Positions 49,635-60,383 are shown, counted from the first letter of the stretch. The stretch is 64,000 bases of DNA from Sphingomonas paucimobilis NBRC 13935 (GCF_000739895.2 NZ_BBJS01000001.1:33084-97083); one strand, 5' to 3'. A program made the numbers and translations. The notes: a model not told the origin generated them from the sequence alone.

Positions 49635-49823
49635 TCATGCTTCCGTGTGGCTGCTCAACTGACCTTGAGAGGGGATCATGAAAATTCCGTCATCTTTCAA
49701 GGCGACTACGGGCTCGAAAGCATCGTCTAACACTCTTGAGGTGACCTGATATCCATTCTTAACAGCATTAATTTGTCTTACTTTTGCCTTTACATTCCTC
49801 TTTCGTCTGTCAAATTCGATCAT
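49635..49823 (-). CDS. Possible 62-aa ORF of foreign composition
   Basis: Begins MIEFDRRKRNVKAKVRQ and contains NGYQVTSRVLDDAFEPVVAL. The peptide looks protein-like, but codon third positions are only about half G/C, unlike its neighbours (very GC-rich). No Shine-Dalgarno is seen. May be a recent acquisition or a degraded gene. Confidence 0.3.
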   Translation of the reverse strand: MIEFDRRKRNVKAKVRQINAVKNGYQVTSRVLDDAFEPVVALKDDGIFMIPSQGQLSSHTEA

Positions 49824-49840
49824 GAAATTATGTTCATGAT
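49819..49840. promoter_or_regulatory. ATCATGAA-N6-TTCATGAT palindrome
   Basis: Perfect 8-bp arms, 23 bp before the ATG of the zincin lipoprotein gene and covering the start of the minus-strand 62-aa ORF. Candidate operator or 5'-UTR hairpin. Confidence 0.5.
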
Positions 49841-49863
49841 TGAAGATGGAATGGGAGAGTGAC

Positions 49864-50970
49864 ATGCGAAAGGACCTACCGCCGCAATCATCACGCCTTG
49901 CGATCGCGTTGACGGCATGTGCGCTGGCATTGACCTTGGCCTCATGCGGTAACGACGGCGCATCCGACGCCATCTCGGTCGTGCCGGGCGCGACGTCCGC
50001 CCTGTCCACACCGAGCGTGGGGACGGCAACGGCCGCCGCGACCAATGCCGCGACACCATCCTCCGGCACCACGGCCGCCGCCCCGGCGGAACTGGAACTC
50101 TATACGGTCGGCCGACTGACATGGTCGCTCGATACCGATGTGTCCGAGGATATCCGCAACCGCATCACCGATGCGATGAACTGGACGATCAATCATACCA
50201 ATACCCTGGCCGGCTATGAAGGCCATGTCAGCGTCACCTATCACCCCGGCACGCCCACGGCGGAGGCCGGCTATCGCTGGCGCATCCAGTTCGGCGGTTC
50301 GATCGGCCGGCGCGTGGCGCTGCACGAAATGGCGCATTGGCTCGGCTCGGGCACCTATGGCGAATGGGGAAATTACATGGTCGATGGCCGCTGGAGAGGG
50401 GCCATCACCAATGCGCGGATCAAGGCGTTTGACGGCCCCGACGCGGTGCAGTGGGGCGACCGCATCCATTTCTGGCCCTATGGCCTGAACTACGACAATG
50501 AATTCTATGAAACCCAGCGGAACGTCCAGTTGGTATCCTCGCAATTGGGGGACATGGGGCTGGGTGACGCCGCGACGCAGTTCGCGGGCGATCGCCGCTT
50601 CGTCAACCGGTCGAGCAAGCTGTTGCTGGACGGGACCGGTACCGAACCCGTCGCCGGCAGCGGGACCGGCGCGACCCTGACCTGGAATGTGCATTATGCC
50701 GACGGCTATGTCGAATTGGTGAGCGCGGATGGCCGTGCGATCGACTCGGCGGGCAACACGAACAATGGGGACCCGACGGTGCTCGCGCCGCGTTCGCAGA
50801 GCATCGCCCAGCAATGGGAACTGCTCACGACCGACGATGGCTGGTTCCTGTTGCGCAATCGCCAGACGTTCAAGTGCCTGGACAATGTCGGCGAACTGGG
50901 CGCCGGCGCGTCGATCCGCGTCTGGGATTGCGGTGGGCATCCGAACCAGCAATGGCATCTGGTGCGGTAA
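49864..50970 (+). CDS. Lipoprotein with zincin-type HExxH domain and C-terminal ricin-B lectin
   Basis: 368 aa. Lipobox LTLASC with the acylated Cys at 28, then a Ser/Thr/Ala-rich linker (about 35-75). Middle domain (about 78-235) carries HEMAHWLG: H154, E155, H158 and G161, the HExxHxxG zinc site of metzincin-like peptidases. A ricin-type beta-trefoil tail (about 255-368) has paired QxW motifs (QQWELL, NQQWHLV). GGGAGAG precedes the ATG at 49864; an in-frame ATG eight codons upstream is disfavoured. Inferred to be a surface peptidase that binds carbohydrate, maybe acting on glycoproteins; it may serve the mannose locus next to it. Confidence 0.75.
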   Translation: MRKDLPPQSSRLAIALTACALALTLASCGNDGASDAISVVPGATSALSTPSVGTATAAATNAATPSSGTTAAAPAELELYTVGRLTWSLDTDVSEDIRNRITDAMNWTINHTNTLAGYEGHVSVTYHPGTPTAEAGYRWRIQFGGSIGRRVALHEMAHWLGSGTYGEWGNYMVDGRWRGAITNARIKAFDGPDAVQWGDRIHFWPYGLNYDNEFYETQRNVQLVSSQLGDMGLGDAATQFAGDRRFVNRSSKLLLDGTGTEPVAGSGTGATLTWNVHYADGYVELVSADGRAIDSAGNTNNGDPTVLAPRSQSIAQQWELLTTDDGWFLLRNRQTFKCLDNVGELGAGASIRVWDCGGHPNQQWHLVR

Positions 50971-50983
50971 GTTGAAGCGGGGG

Positions 50984-51005
50984 CGCCCCGGTCGGATCCG
51001 GGGCG
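50984..51005 (+). terminator. Hairpin after the zincin lipoprotein gene
   Basis: Perfect 8-bp stem CGCCCCGG / CCGGGGCG with a 6-nt loop, 13 nt past the stop. No U-run. Confidence 0.5.
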
Positions 51006-51141
51006 TCCATCGGGTTCTGACATTTCACCCAACGCGACAATTTTAGTGTTGGTCGGGTGCCGATCATCGCTGAGCAGATCGCTCTCACCAAGAATGGCGA
51101 TACCGGAGCGGCGATGTTTTGTCAGACTTTATGCTTCCGCC

Positions 51142-51303
51142 TCAGGTTAGCGAAGACCTTCGCGGAGGCGCATCCTGTCCTTCGGTGCTCGACCGGCCCT
51201 TGTCGAGCGTATCGTTCGGCCGGCGGGCGTCACCGGGTTTCTGATGCTCGGTCGACAGGTTGGGCTGATCGGTTTCGGTGCTGGACTGGGGGCAGTCATT
51301 CAT
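51142..51303 (-). CDS. 53-aa hydrophilic micro-protein
   Basis: ATG with GGAG 6 nt upstream; starts MNDCPQSSTETDQPNLSTEH and ends APPRRSSLT. Highly polar, no hydrophobic segment. The start overlaps the stop of the 62-aa secreted ORF (51296-51484), suggesting a two-gene unit. Not recognised. Confidence 0.4.
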   Translation of the reverse strand: MNDCPQSSTETDQPNLSTEHQKPGDARRPNDTLDKGRSSTEGQDAPPRRSSLT

Positions 51304-51484
51304 GATCGTCTCCATAGGCTAGGACCGGTGCGATATGGCGCCGATTGAAGCGATCGGGCCGGGCGTCGGCCTGTTCCGTGATCAAGATCTGGGGCCGCTC
51401 GATCCTCGGTGGCATCGGGCTATGCGCTGCGATTGGCGCCCCGAGCAGGGCGAGGGCGGGTATGATCGTGACGGGCTTGGGCAT
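51296..51484 (-). CDS. 62-aa small predicted secreted protein
   Basis: ATG with GGGAG 7 nt upstream. N-terminus MPKPVTIIPALALLGAPIAA looks like a Sec signal peptide (cleavage after AHS or IAA), leaving about 40 residues rich in Pro, Arg and Asp. Ends in DDHE overlapping the next micro-ORF by 8 nt. Not recognised. Confidence 0.45.
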   Translation of the reverse strand: MPKPVTIIPALALLGAPIAAHSPMPPRIERPQILITEQADARPDRFNRRHIAPVLAYGDDHE

Positions 51485-51670
51485 GATGATCTCCCATGAC
51501 TGTCATGGCGGGTGCAACCGGTCACCGCTTGGCCTGTTCCGATAAATCATTGAAACATGACCCGGATCAGCCATTTTCGATGGGCTTGTGACCAAGCTCG
51601 CCGACCAAAAAGACGCCTGCGTGCGATTAGCGCATGACACCGCCGCATCCGGTCTGATAGCCCTGTCACC

Positions 51671-53944
51671 ATGCCCGTTTCGGCCGCCGCCTCCGCCCGC
51701 GAAATCCTCGTCCGCCTGCACGACGTCATGGCGTCGCGCGCGCCCGCCCAAGCCAAGCTGAACCAGGTCGTCCAGATCATCGGCGAGTCGATCGGCAGCG
51801 AGGTCTGTTCCATCTACCTGTTGCGCGAAGGCGTGCTGGAACTGTTCGCCACGCGTGGCCTCGCCGAGGAGGCGGTGCACGTTACCAAGCTGGCGCTGGG
51901 CGAGGGGCTGGTCGGCACCATCGCCGAGGATGTCGAGGTGTTAAATCTCGACGAAGCCGCCAGCCATCCCGACTTCGCCTACAAGCCCGAGACCGGCGAG
52001 GACCGGTTCCACAGCTTTGCCGGCGTGCCGATCATCCGGCGTGAGCGGGCGGTGGGTGTGCTGGCCGTCCAGCATAGCGAACCGCGCAAATATGCCGATG
52101 TCGAGATCGAGGCATTGCAGACGGTCGCCATGGTGCTGTCCGAGCTGATCGCCAATGCCGGGTTGATCGATGCGGCGGGTGCGGCGGGTGCGCGGCCGCA
52201 GATGACCGCCTCGATCCGGCTCGGCGGCCAGAAGCTGGTCGATGGCATGGGCAGCGGCTTTGCCGTCTTCCATCAGCCGCGCATTGTCATCGAACACACG
52301 GTCGCCGAGGACATCGATGCCGAACGTCGCCGCGTCTATGCCGCGTTCGACAAGATGCGCGAACAGATCGACCGCATGGCGCGCGAGGCCGAGTTCGGCG
52401 TCGCGGGCGAGCATGTCGAGGTCATCGAGACCTATAAGATGTTTGCCTATGACGAGGGCTGGGCGCGCCGCATCAACGAGGCGATCGACAGTGGCCTGAC
52501 CGCCGAAGCGGCGATCGAGCGGGTGCAGCAGCGCACGCGCCAGCGGATGCGCCAGATCGACGATCCCTTGCTCGCCGATCGCATGCACGATCTGGAGGAC
52601 CTGTCCAACCGGTTGCTGCGCATCGTGTCGGGCCAGATGGGGACGGCGGCGCAACTGGGTCTGCGCCAGGACACGATCCTGATCGCGCGCAATCTGGGGC
52701 CGGCCGAGCTGCTGGAATATGACCGGCGGCGGTTGAAGGGCGTGATCCTGGAGGAAGGGTCGCTGACCGCGCATGTCATCATCGTCGCGCGCGCCATGGG
52801 CGTGCCGGTGCTGGGCCGGGTGCGCGAAGTGCGGCGCCAGATCGCCGATGGCGATCAGTTGCTGCTCGACGTGACCGAGGGCAGCGTGCTGGTCCGTCCG
52901 ACCGCGGCGATGGAGGAGGCTTTCGAGGCCAAGCTGGCGCTGCGTCAGAAGCGGCGCGCGGCCTTTGCCGCGCTGCGCGACGTGCCGCCGGTGACCAAGG
53001 ACGGGCACCGTGTCACGTTGATGGTCAATGCCGGGCTGCGCGACGATGCCGCTGCACTCGATACCACGGGCGCGGACGGGATCGGGTTGTTCCGCACCGA
53101 ATTCCAGTTCCTGGTCTCCGCCACCCTGCCACAGCGCGAGCGGCAGTTGCGGCTGTACCGCGACGTGATGGAGGCGGCGGGTGATCGCCCGGTCGTGTTC
53201 CGCACCATCGATATCGGTGGCGACAAGGCGCTTCCCTATCTGAATGTCGAGGCGGGGGATGAGGAAAATCCCGCCATGGGCTGGCGCGCGCTGCGCCTGG
53301 CGCTGGAGCGCGAAGGGCTGATGAAGGCGCAGGCGCGCGCGCTGATCGAGGCGGGCGCGGGCCGCACGCTTCACGTCATGTTCCCGATGGTGTCCGAAGC
53401 CTGGGAATTCGACGAGGCCAAGGCGCTGTTCGAAGCGCAGCGGGTGTGGCTCGCCGGGCGCGGCCGTCGCCTGCCGCTGGAGGTCCGCTACGGCGCGATG
53501 CTCGAGGTGCCGGCGCTGGCCGAGCAGCTCGACCTGATCCTGCCCAATGTCGATTTCCTGTCGATCGGCACCAACGACCTGACCCAGTTCCTGTTCGCCG
53601 CCGACCGCGCCAACCCCAAGCTGGCCGAGCGTTACGATTGGCTCAGCCCCTCCATCCTGCGCTTCCTGCGCCGGGTGGTCGAACCGGCGCGTGCCGCCGG
53701 GGTGCCGGTCGGTGTTTGCGGGGAAATGGGGGGGCGCCCGCTGGAGGCGATGGCCCTGATCGGGCTGGGCATTGATCGCCTGTCGATCACCCCTGCGGCG
53801 GTCGGCCCGGTCAAGGCGATGATCCGATCGCTGGACCGCGACGGGGTCACCGCCGAGATGGCGCGGCTGCTGGAAAACCCGGTGCGTGACATGCGCGGGG
53901 CGCTTGGTGCCTGGGCTGCGACGAATGGTGTGGAATTGGCCTGA
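51671..53944 (+). CDS. ptsP: PEP-protein phosphotransferase PtsP (EI-Ntr: GAF plus enzyme I)
   Basis: 757 aa, first enzyme of the nitrogen-related PTS, passing phosphate from PEP to NPr. The N-terminal GAF domain (about 15-160, EVCSIYLLREGVLELFATRGL) senses glutamine in relatives. EI domains follow: phosphorylated His in EGSLTAHVIIVARAMG; PEP-binding GIGLFRTEFQFL; metal site in MLEVPALAEQLD plus FLSIGTNDLTQF; and the C-terminal VCGEMGG. No sugar PTS permease is nearby, in line with a regulatory system. Confidence 0.95.
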   Translation: MPVSAAASAREILVRLHDVMASRAPAQAKLNQVVQIIGESIGSEVCSIYLLREGVLELFATRGLAEEAVHVTKLALGEGLVGTIAEDVEVLNLDEAASHPDFAYKPETGEDRFHSFAGVPIIRRERAVGVLAVQHSEPRKYADVEIEALQTVAMVLSELIANAGLIDAAGAAGARPQMTASIRLGGQKLVDGMGSGFAVFHQPRIVIEHTVAEDIDAERRRVYAAFDKMREQIDRMAREAEFGVAGEHVEVIETYKMFAYDEGWARRINEAIDSGLTAEAAIERVQQRTRQRMRQIDDPLLADRMHDLEDLSNRLLRIVSGQMGTAAQLGLRQDTILIARNLGPAELLEYDRRRLKGVILEEGSLTAHVIIVARAMGVPVLGRVREVRRQIADGDQLLLDVTEGSVLVRPTAAMEEAFEAKLALRQKRRAAFAALRDVPPVTKDGHRVTLMVNAGLRDDAAALDTTGADGIGLFRTEFQFLVSATLPQRERQLRLYRDVMEAAGDRPVVFRTIDIGGDKALPYLNVEAGDEENPAMGWRALRLALEREGLMKAQARALIEAGAGRTLHVMFPMVSEAWEFDEAKALFEAQRVWLAGRGRRLPLEVRYGAMLEVPALAEQLDLILPNVDFLSIGTNDLTQFLFAADRANPKLAERYDWLSPSILRFLRRVVEPARAAGVPVGVCGEMGGRPLEAMALIGLGIDRLSITPAAVGPVKAMIRSLDRDGVTAEMARLLENPVRDMRGALGAWAATNGVELA

Positions 53945-54035
53945 TCCAGGCCGGGGGTTCGCGTTGACTTGATCCCAGCCGTCTGAAAGAACGACCGCGA
54001 TCATGGGGTGGGCCATGATCACTTCGGAGTTGAGA

Positions 54036-54962
54036 ATGGACGAGGTCAATCCGGGCCACGATGCCGCACCATCGGCACCCGCCCGCGCCGGTGACGTCCT
54101 GCGTGCGGCGCGAGAGGCACAGGGGCTGTCGCTCGGCGACATCGGTGCGCGGACGCGTATCCCCAGCCGCCATCTCGCGGCGATCGAGGCATCCGATTAT
54201 CAAAGCCTGCCCTCGGCAACCTACGCGGTGGGCTTCGCCAAGGCCTATGCCCGCGCGGTCGGCGCCGACGAGGTCGCGATCGCCCAGGCGGTGCGCGCCG
54301 ATGTCGACCGGGTCGGTCGCCGGATCAGCGAATATGTGCCGCAGGATATCGCCGATCCCGCCCGCGTGCCGTCGCGCGGACTGGCGATCATCAGCGCGGG
54401 CATCGCGCTGGCGCTGCTGATCATCGCGGGGCTCTGGTACGGTACCGATCTGTTCCGCCGCGACCGCACCGCGCAGGACGTGCCGGCCGTGACCCCGCTG
54501 GCCAATACCGCCGAGGCGGCGCCCGTCGCGCCGGCCGCCAGCCCGACGCCGGTGACCGGCGGCAAGGTGATGCTGACCGCCAATGGCGAAGTGTGGCTGC
54601 GCGTCTATGACGCCGACAACAAGACGCTGAAGATCGGGACGCTGAAGCAGGGCGAGCAATATGAGGTGCCCGCCGACGCCAATGGCCCGATGCTGAATGT
54701 CGGCCGCCCCGACAAGTTGACCGTCACGCTGAACGGCAATGCCATCCCGCCGCTGGGCGACGGATCGCGCGCGATCAAGGATGTGAAGCTCGATCCGGCC
54801 TCGATCGCGGCGCGGGCCTCGGGCGCGCCGCTGGCGAATGCGCCCAGCCCGCGTGAGACGAGCGCGCCGCGCCGTACGCAGCGCTCTGCCGCCACGGCGC
54901 AGACTGCACCGGCACCCGCACCGTCGCCGAGCCCGGCGACGACGGCACCGGCCGATCTGTAA
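54036..54962 (+). CDS. RodZ-like HTH/DUF4115 membrane protein
   Basis: 308 aa. N-terminal HTH_25 domain (about 15-85: VLRAAREAQGLSLGDI, TRIPSRHLAAIEASDY, TYAVGFAKAYARAVG), a single transmembrane helix (about 120-140) and a periplasmic DUF4115-type beta domain (about 180-260, VMLTANGEVWLRVYDADNK), then an Ala/Pro/Thr-rich tail. This is the plan of RodZ, which links MreB to the membrane. The ATG at 54036 has GGAG 6 nt upstream and is preferred to the in-frame ATG at 54003. Confidence 0.85.
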   Translation: MDEVNPGHDAAPSAPARAGDVLRAAREAQGLSLGDIGARTRIPSRHLAAIEASDYQSLPSATYAVGFAKAYARAVGADEVAIAQAVRADVDRVGRRISEYVPQDIADPARVPSRGLAIISAGIALALLIIAGLWYGTDLFRRDRTAQDVPAVTPLANTAEAAPVAPAASPTPVTGGKVMLTANGEVWLRVYDADNKTLKIGTLKQGEQYEVPADANGPMLNVGRPDKLTVTLNGNAIPPLGDGSRAIKDVKLDPASIAARASGAPLANAPSPRETSAPRRTQRSAATAQTAPAPAPSPSPATTAPADL

Positions 54963-55049
54963 GGGGCTGATCTTTAAGGCTGGCGACAGCTTCGGCAGGG
55001 CAGATAGGATGTCCCGTCTTTTCCATGAACCCACCGGGGGGTGAGAGCG

Positions 55050-55991
55050 ATGCGTAACCTGTTGCTGGCCGGCGCTGCGGCCGTCCTGATCGTGCCGACC
55101 ATGGCCAGTGCCCAGTCCAATATCGAGGGCCGGGTCGGCAAGCTGGAAAGCGAAATGCGCGCGGTGCAGCGCAAGGTGTTTCCGGGCGGTGCGAACCAAT
55201 ATGTCCAGCCCGAGATCACCGCGCCGCAGACCCAGGCGCAGGCCCCCGGCGTGCCCGCGACCAGCGCGCTGGCGGACCTGACCGCGCGCGTCACCTCGCT
55301 GGAGGAGCAATTGACCAGCCTGACCGGCCAGGTCGAACAGAGCGGTTATCGCACCCGCCAGTTGCAGGACCAGTTCGACGCGTACAAGCGCGCCACCGAC
55401 GCGCGGCTGAAGGCGCTGGAATCGGGGCCGGCCCCGATCGCCCCGGCCGGACAGAGCGCCCCGCTCGATACGCCGACCGAGGGCGCGGCGACGGCACCTC
55501 GCCCTGGCCGTACCCCGGCGGCGGCGGTGGCCAGCGGCGATACCGCAACCGGCACGCCGGCGGCGAGCGGCGCGGCGACGGTCGACAAGCCCTCGACCGG
55601 CGATCTGGCCGAGGACGCCTATCTCTATGGCTATCGCCTGTGGACGGCCAAGCGCTATGCCGAGGCGGAGACGCAGCTCAAGAAGGTCGTCGCCGACTAT
55701 CCCAAGAGCCGCCGGGCGAGCTTTGCGCAGAATCTGCTCGGCCGCAGCTATCTCGACTCGGGCAAGCCGAGCCTCGCCTCGATGGCCTTTTACGAGAATT
55801 ACAAGAAGTTCCCCGATGGCGAGCGCGCGCCCGACAGCCTGCTCTATCTCGGCCAGGCGCTGACCAAGCTCAACAAGCCGGCCGATGCCTGCAAGGTCTA
55901 TGACGAACTGACCGACGTCTATGGCGGCAAGATTTCGGCCGCGATGAAGGCCCAGATCGAAGCGGGACGCACCACCGCCAAGTGCAAGTGA
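55050..55991 (+). CDS. cpoB: Tol-Pal system protein CpoB/YbgF
   Basis: 313 aa. Signal peptide MRNLLLAGAAAVLIVPTMASA, N-terminal trimerising coiled coil (about 24-45 and 70-115), low-complexity Ala/Pro/Thr linker and C-terminal TPR domain (about 185-313: AEDAYLYGYRLW, YAEAETQLKKVVADYP, SLLYLGQALTKLNKPADAC). CpoB coordinates peptidoglycan synthesis with Tol-Pal constriction. The usual partners tolB/pal are not visible here. tilS and ftsH follow, a common alphaproteobacterial order. Confidence 0.9.
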   Translation: MRNLLLAGAAAVLIVPTMASAQSNIEGRVGKLESEMRAVQRKVFPGGANQYVQPEITAPQTQAQAPGVPATSALADLTARVTSLEEQLTSLTGQVEQSGYRTRQLQDQFDAYKRATDARLKALESGPAPIAPAGQSAPLDTPTEGAATAPRPGRTPAAAVASGDTATGTPAASGAATVDKPSTGDLAEDAYLYGYRLWTAKRYAEAETQLKKVVADYPKSRRASFAQNLLGRSYLDSGKPSLASMAFYENYKKFPDGERAPDSLLYLGQALTKLNKPADACKVYDELTDVYGGKISAAMKAQIEAGRTTAKCK

Positions 55992-56138
55992 CGCCATGAT
56001 GTCGGAGCATCGGGCGTCGCGGATCCGCGCGGCGTCCGATTTCCGATGCGGGTGATAGGCATTCGGGCCGGAAATCGCTTGCGCGGGTGTCGGGGAGGGG
56101 CCTAGAGCCGGGCATCCCTGACCAGCTTTGAGAATATC

Positions 56139-57131
56139 ATGGCCACCGACGCCACGGCCGAGGATCAGATTGCGCGCTTCGCCGCCGATCTGACGCCGCT
56201 TCACGATCTCCATACCAATCCCGCGCCGCTGTTGCTGGCGGTGTCCGGCGGGCCGGACAGCATGGCGATGCTGATGCTGGCGGCGGCGGCATTTCCGGGG
56301 CGGATCGCGGTGGCCACGGTCGATCACGGCCTTCGACCCGAGGCGGCGGAAGAGCTGCGCATGGTGGCGGAGCATTGCCGGATATTGGGCGTACCCCATC
56401 ATGGCCTGCGCCCCGCCACGCCGATTGAGGGGGCGAGCCTTCAGGCGCAGGCACGCGAGGCGCGTTATGCGCTGCTCGCCGATCAGGCACGGGCGATCGG
56501 TGCGGCGGCGATCCTGACCGCGCATCATGCCGATGATCAGGCCGAGACCTTCCTGATGCGCGCCGCGCGCGGTGCCGGCCTGTCGGGCCTGTCGGGTGTC
56601 CGGGTGCGGACCGAGATCAATGGTGTCCCGGTTTTGCGGCCGCTGCTCGACTGGCGCCGTGCCGAGCTGCGCCAGATCGTGCGCCGGGCGGAGGCGCCCT
56701 TTGTCGACGATCCTGCCAATCACGATCCCCGGCATGACCGTACCCGGTTCCGTCAGTTGCTCGGCGCCAATGAGTGGCTGGGCGTGGCGCAGATGGCGCG
56801 TGCTGCTGCCCAACTGGCGGAGGCGGACGCCGATCTGCGGGCGACGGTCGACTGGCTGTGGCAGGAGCGGGCGCAGATCGATGACGACAATGTCCGCATT
56901 GCGGCGGCCGACCTGCCGCGCGAACTCGGCCGTCGGCTGGCGCGCCGGGCGATCGGCACGGTGCGTCAGGTCGCAACAATCGAAAACCCCGCCTGGAGCG
57001 AGGGGGGCAATATCGAGAAACTGCTCGACGCACTCGCCGCCGGCAGTCGTGCGACTCAGGCTGGCGTGATCGCCAGCGTGCGCTCGGGCGTCTGGCGCTT
57101 CCGCCCCGCACCGCCGCGCCGGACCGGCTGA
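56139..57131 (+). CDS. tilS: tRNA(Ile)-lysidine synthase
   Basis: Converts C34 of tRNA-Ile(CAU) to lysidine. 330 aa: the N-type ATPase PP-loop SGGPDS (36-41), TAHHADDQAETFLMR (about 128-142) and GLSGLSGV. It lacks the long C-terminal domains of E. coli TilS (432 aa), as is usual in alphaproteobacteria. No good Shine-Dalgarno; 147 bp gap from cpoB. Confidence 0.93.
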   Translation: MATDATAEDQIARFAADLTPLHDLHTNPAPLLLAVSGGPDSMAMLMLAAAAFPGRIAVATVDHGLRPEAAEELRMVAEHCRILGVPHHGLRPATPIEGASLQAQAREARYALLADQARAIGAAAILTAHHADDQAETFLMRAARGAGLSGLSGVRVRTEINGVPVLRPLLDWRRAELRQIVRRAEAPFVDDPANHDPRHDRTRFRQLLGANEWLGVAQMARAAAQLAEADADLRATVDWLWQERAQIDDDNVRIAAADLPRELGRRLARRAIGTVRQVATIENPAWSEGGNIEKLLDALAAGSRATQAGVIASVRSGVWRFRPAPPRRTG

Positions 57132-57188
57132 TCGGGGCGATAGCGGCCTCTCCGGGTTGATTCTGCGTTGCCGACCGGGGCAGCCGTT

Positions 57189-57211
57189 ACCGATCGATCA
57201 CTTTGATCGGT
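57189..57211. promoter_or_regulatory. 7-bp inverted repeat in the ftsH upstream region
   Basis: ACCGATC / GATCGGT with a 9-nt loop, 57 bp after the tilS stop and 61 bp before ftsH. Could be the tilS 3' hairpin or a regulatory site for ftsH; no U-tract and no obvious sigma-32 boxes. Confidence 0.3.
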
Positions 57212-57272
57212 GTTGTTCCATTGCCATTAACCTCGCCGCGCTTATCTTGGAGGCGAAAGGTATCCGGCACCG

Positions 57273-59240
<1,968 letters not shown>

Positions 59241-59263
59241 TCCGTCCGGATCGGATGACGAAG

Positions 59264-59290
59264 GGGCCGTCCCGGTTGGGGCGGCCCTTG
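59264..59290 (+). terminator. Terminator hairpin of ftsH
   Basis: GGGCCG-t-CCC pairs with GGG-CGGCCC around GGTTG (9 bp, one bulge), followed by TTGTCATTT. 24 nt past the stop. Confidence 0.6.
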
Positions 59291-59404
59291 TCATTTGGAT
59301 ATCTATGGGCGGCGGCTGATAGCAAAATGTCCGCACAGAATTGGCCATCATTGGAACCGGCCGCGTTTGGCTTAAGATGACGTCCCATCGCCGTCCGCCG
59401 TCAT

Positions 59405-59464
59405 GGCGAGCGTAGCGGAGCAACCCAGGGCCTGGACAGGGAACTCTGGATGCTTCGCTCCGGA
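59405..59464. repeat. Inverted intergenic repeat, family D
   Basis: Left arm GCGAGCGTAGCGGAGCAACCCAG and right arm CTGGATGCTTCGCTCCGG are imperfect inverted copies about 20 nt apart. Next to it a TCCGTTCAGCTTGAGGGCAG remnant resembles the family-B element. Confidence 0.55.
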
Positions 59465-59537
59465 CGGGACGAACGGCACTTACCCCAACTCCGTTCAGCT
59501 TGAGGGCAGTCGATCGCCCCGCCTCAACAACACCCGC

Positions 59538-60383
59538 TTAATCCTTCAGCTTCGCGATCTCCGCCGCAATGGTGGGTGTCGTGCAGAGCCGCACCTCCAC
59601 GGCACTGAGCGGCGCGTCACCCGGCTTGGCGCACCGATAGGCCGCCTCACGCGCCGGGATCATGTCGAGCGGTTCGGCCGAGGCATCCTGCCGCGCGATC
59701 ACCGGGCCGAGCTTGGTCAGGTACGCATCCCAACCCTCACCGACCCCCGGCTGCCCGAGCAGCGCCATCGCATCCCGCCGCATCGCCTCGGCACCGGCGA
59801 AATCGCCCATCTGCCGCAATTGGTTGGCGGCGCGGGCGGTCGACCATAGACGGTCCTTCAGGCTGATATTGGCTGGCAAATGGCGGACCCGCTCGACGAA
59901 CTCGCTGGCATAGCGCGTTCGGCGCGCACGCATTTCGGGAGTGTCCGGCCCATCGCGCGGGCCCGGCGTCTGCGCCCACAAGGCGGCCTGGAGCCAGCCG
60001 AGCACGGCGGATTCGGGCCGCCCAAGCCGCGCCGCCAGCCATGCGGCCCGATAATGGGCCGAATCCTTTTGCGCGACCAGCTTGGCATAGACGGGCGTGG
60101 CGATCAGCACCGCGAGCGCGGCCTTGTCCGTCTCCGAGAAGCGATCGAACACCACCAGATGATTGTCCGGGCATTCCGGCACGGGAAAGGGGAACTGCAT
60201 ATAGCTATAGGGACGCCCATCAGGACGCTCGCCATAGGTGGAATAGCTGCCCATCTGCCATCCGGAGAATGTCTCACCGCCGATCGGGCAGGTCATCGGC
60301 ACGTTGCCGCCATGGATCGGGGGAGGCGGCGGTGGTGGGGTTTGCACCTGCGACTGGAGCAGGGCCCATGCGATGATCATCAT
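59538..60383 (-). CDS. Hypothetical secreted/periplasmic protein (281 aa)
   Basis: Starts with a short hydrophobic stretch MMIIAWALLQSQ followed by seven prolines, then a domain opening MTCPIGGETFSGWQMGSY that recalls DUF2225-like zinc-ribbon starts (but with a single CP and a distant VPECPDN). The C-terminal 150 residues are helical and TPR-like (RLGRPESAVLGWLQAALWA, AANQLRQMGDFAGAEAMRRDAM). No catalytic signature is seen. Divergent from the dienelactone hydrolase gene. Confidence 0.65.
   Translation of the reverse strand: MMIIAWALLQSQVQTPPPPPPPIHGGNVPMTCPIGGETFSGWQMGSYSTYGERPDGRPYSYMQFPFPVPECPDNHLVVFDRFSETDKAALAVLIATPVYAKLVAQKDSAHYRAAWLAARLGRPESAVLGWLQAALWAQTPGPRDGPDTPEMRARRTRYASEFVERVRHLPANISLKDRLWSTARAANQLRQMGDFAGAEAMRRDAMALLGQPGVGEGWDAYLTKLGPVIARQDASAEPLDMIPAREAAYRCAKPGDAPLSAVEVRLCTTPTIAAEIAKLKD

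Larger units (their letters stand above)
49470..49863. other. 394-bp AT-richer intergenic stretch
   Basis: Holds a possible 62-aa minus-strand ORF, an 8-bp-arm palindrome and a 23-codon plus-strand ORF at 49678 with a good Shine-Dalgarno (GAGGGG) that lies antisense to the 62-aa frame. No terminator was recognised after the GH92 gene. Confidence 0.5.
59241..59537. other. 297-bp gap between convergent genes, no gene
   Basis: Contains the ftsH terminator hairpin and a family-D repeat. Nothing else is supported. Confidence 0.6.

Noticed and set aside
50971..51141. Plus-strand ORF beginning near 51057
   Set aside because: No Shine-Dalgarno and unlikely composition; the opposite strand's micro-ORFs are better supported.
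51941..54142. A 733-codon frame antisense to ptsP
   Set aside because: Shadow of ptsP, His/Arg/Gln-rich.
53847..56813. A 988-codon minus-strand open frame across ptsP end, rodZ-like gene, cpoB and tilS
   Set aside because: Spans several well-supported genes and intergenic DNA, with Arg/His/Gly-rich composition; high-GC artefact.
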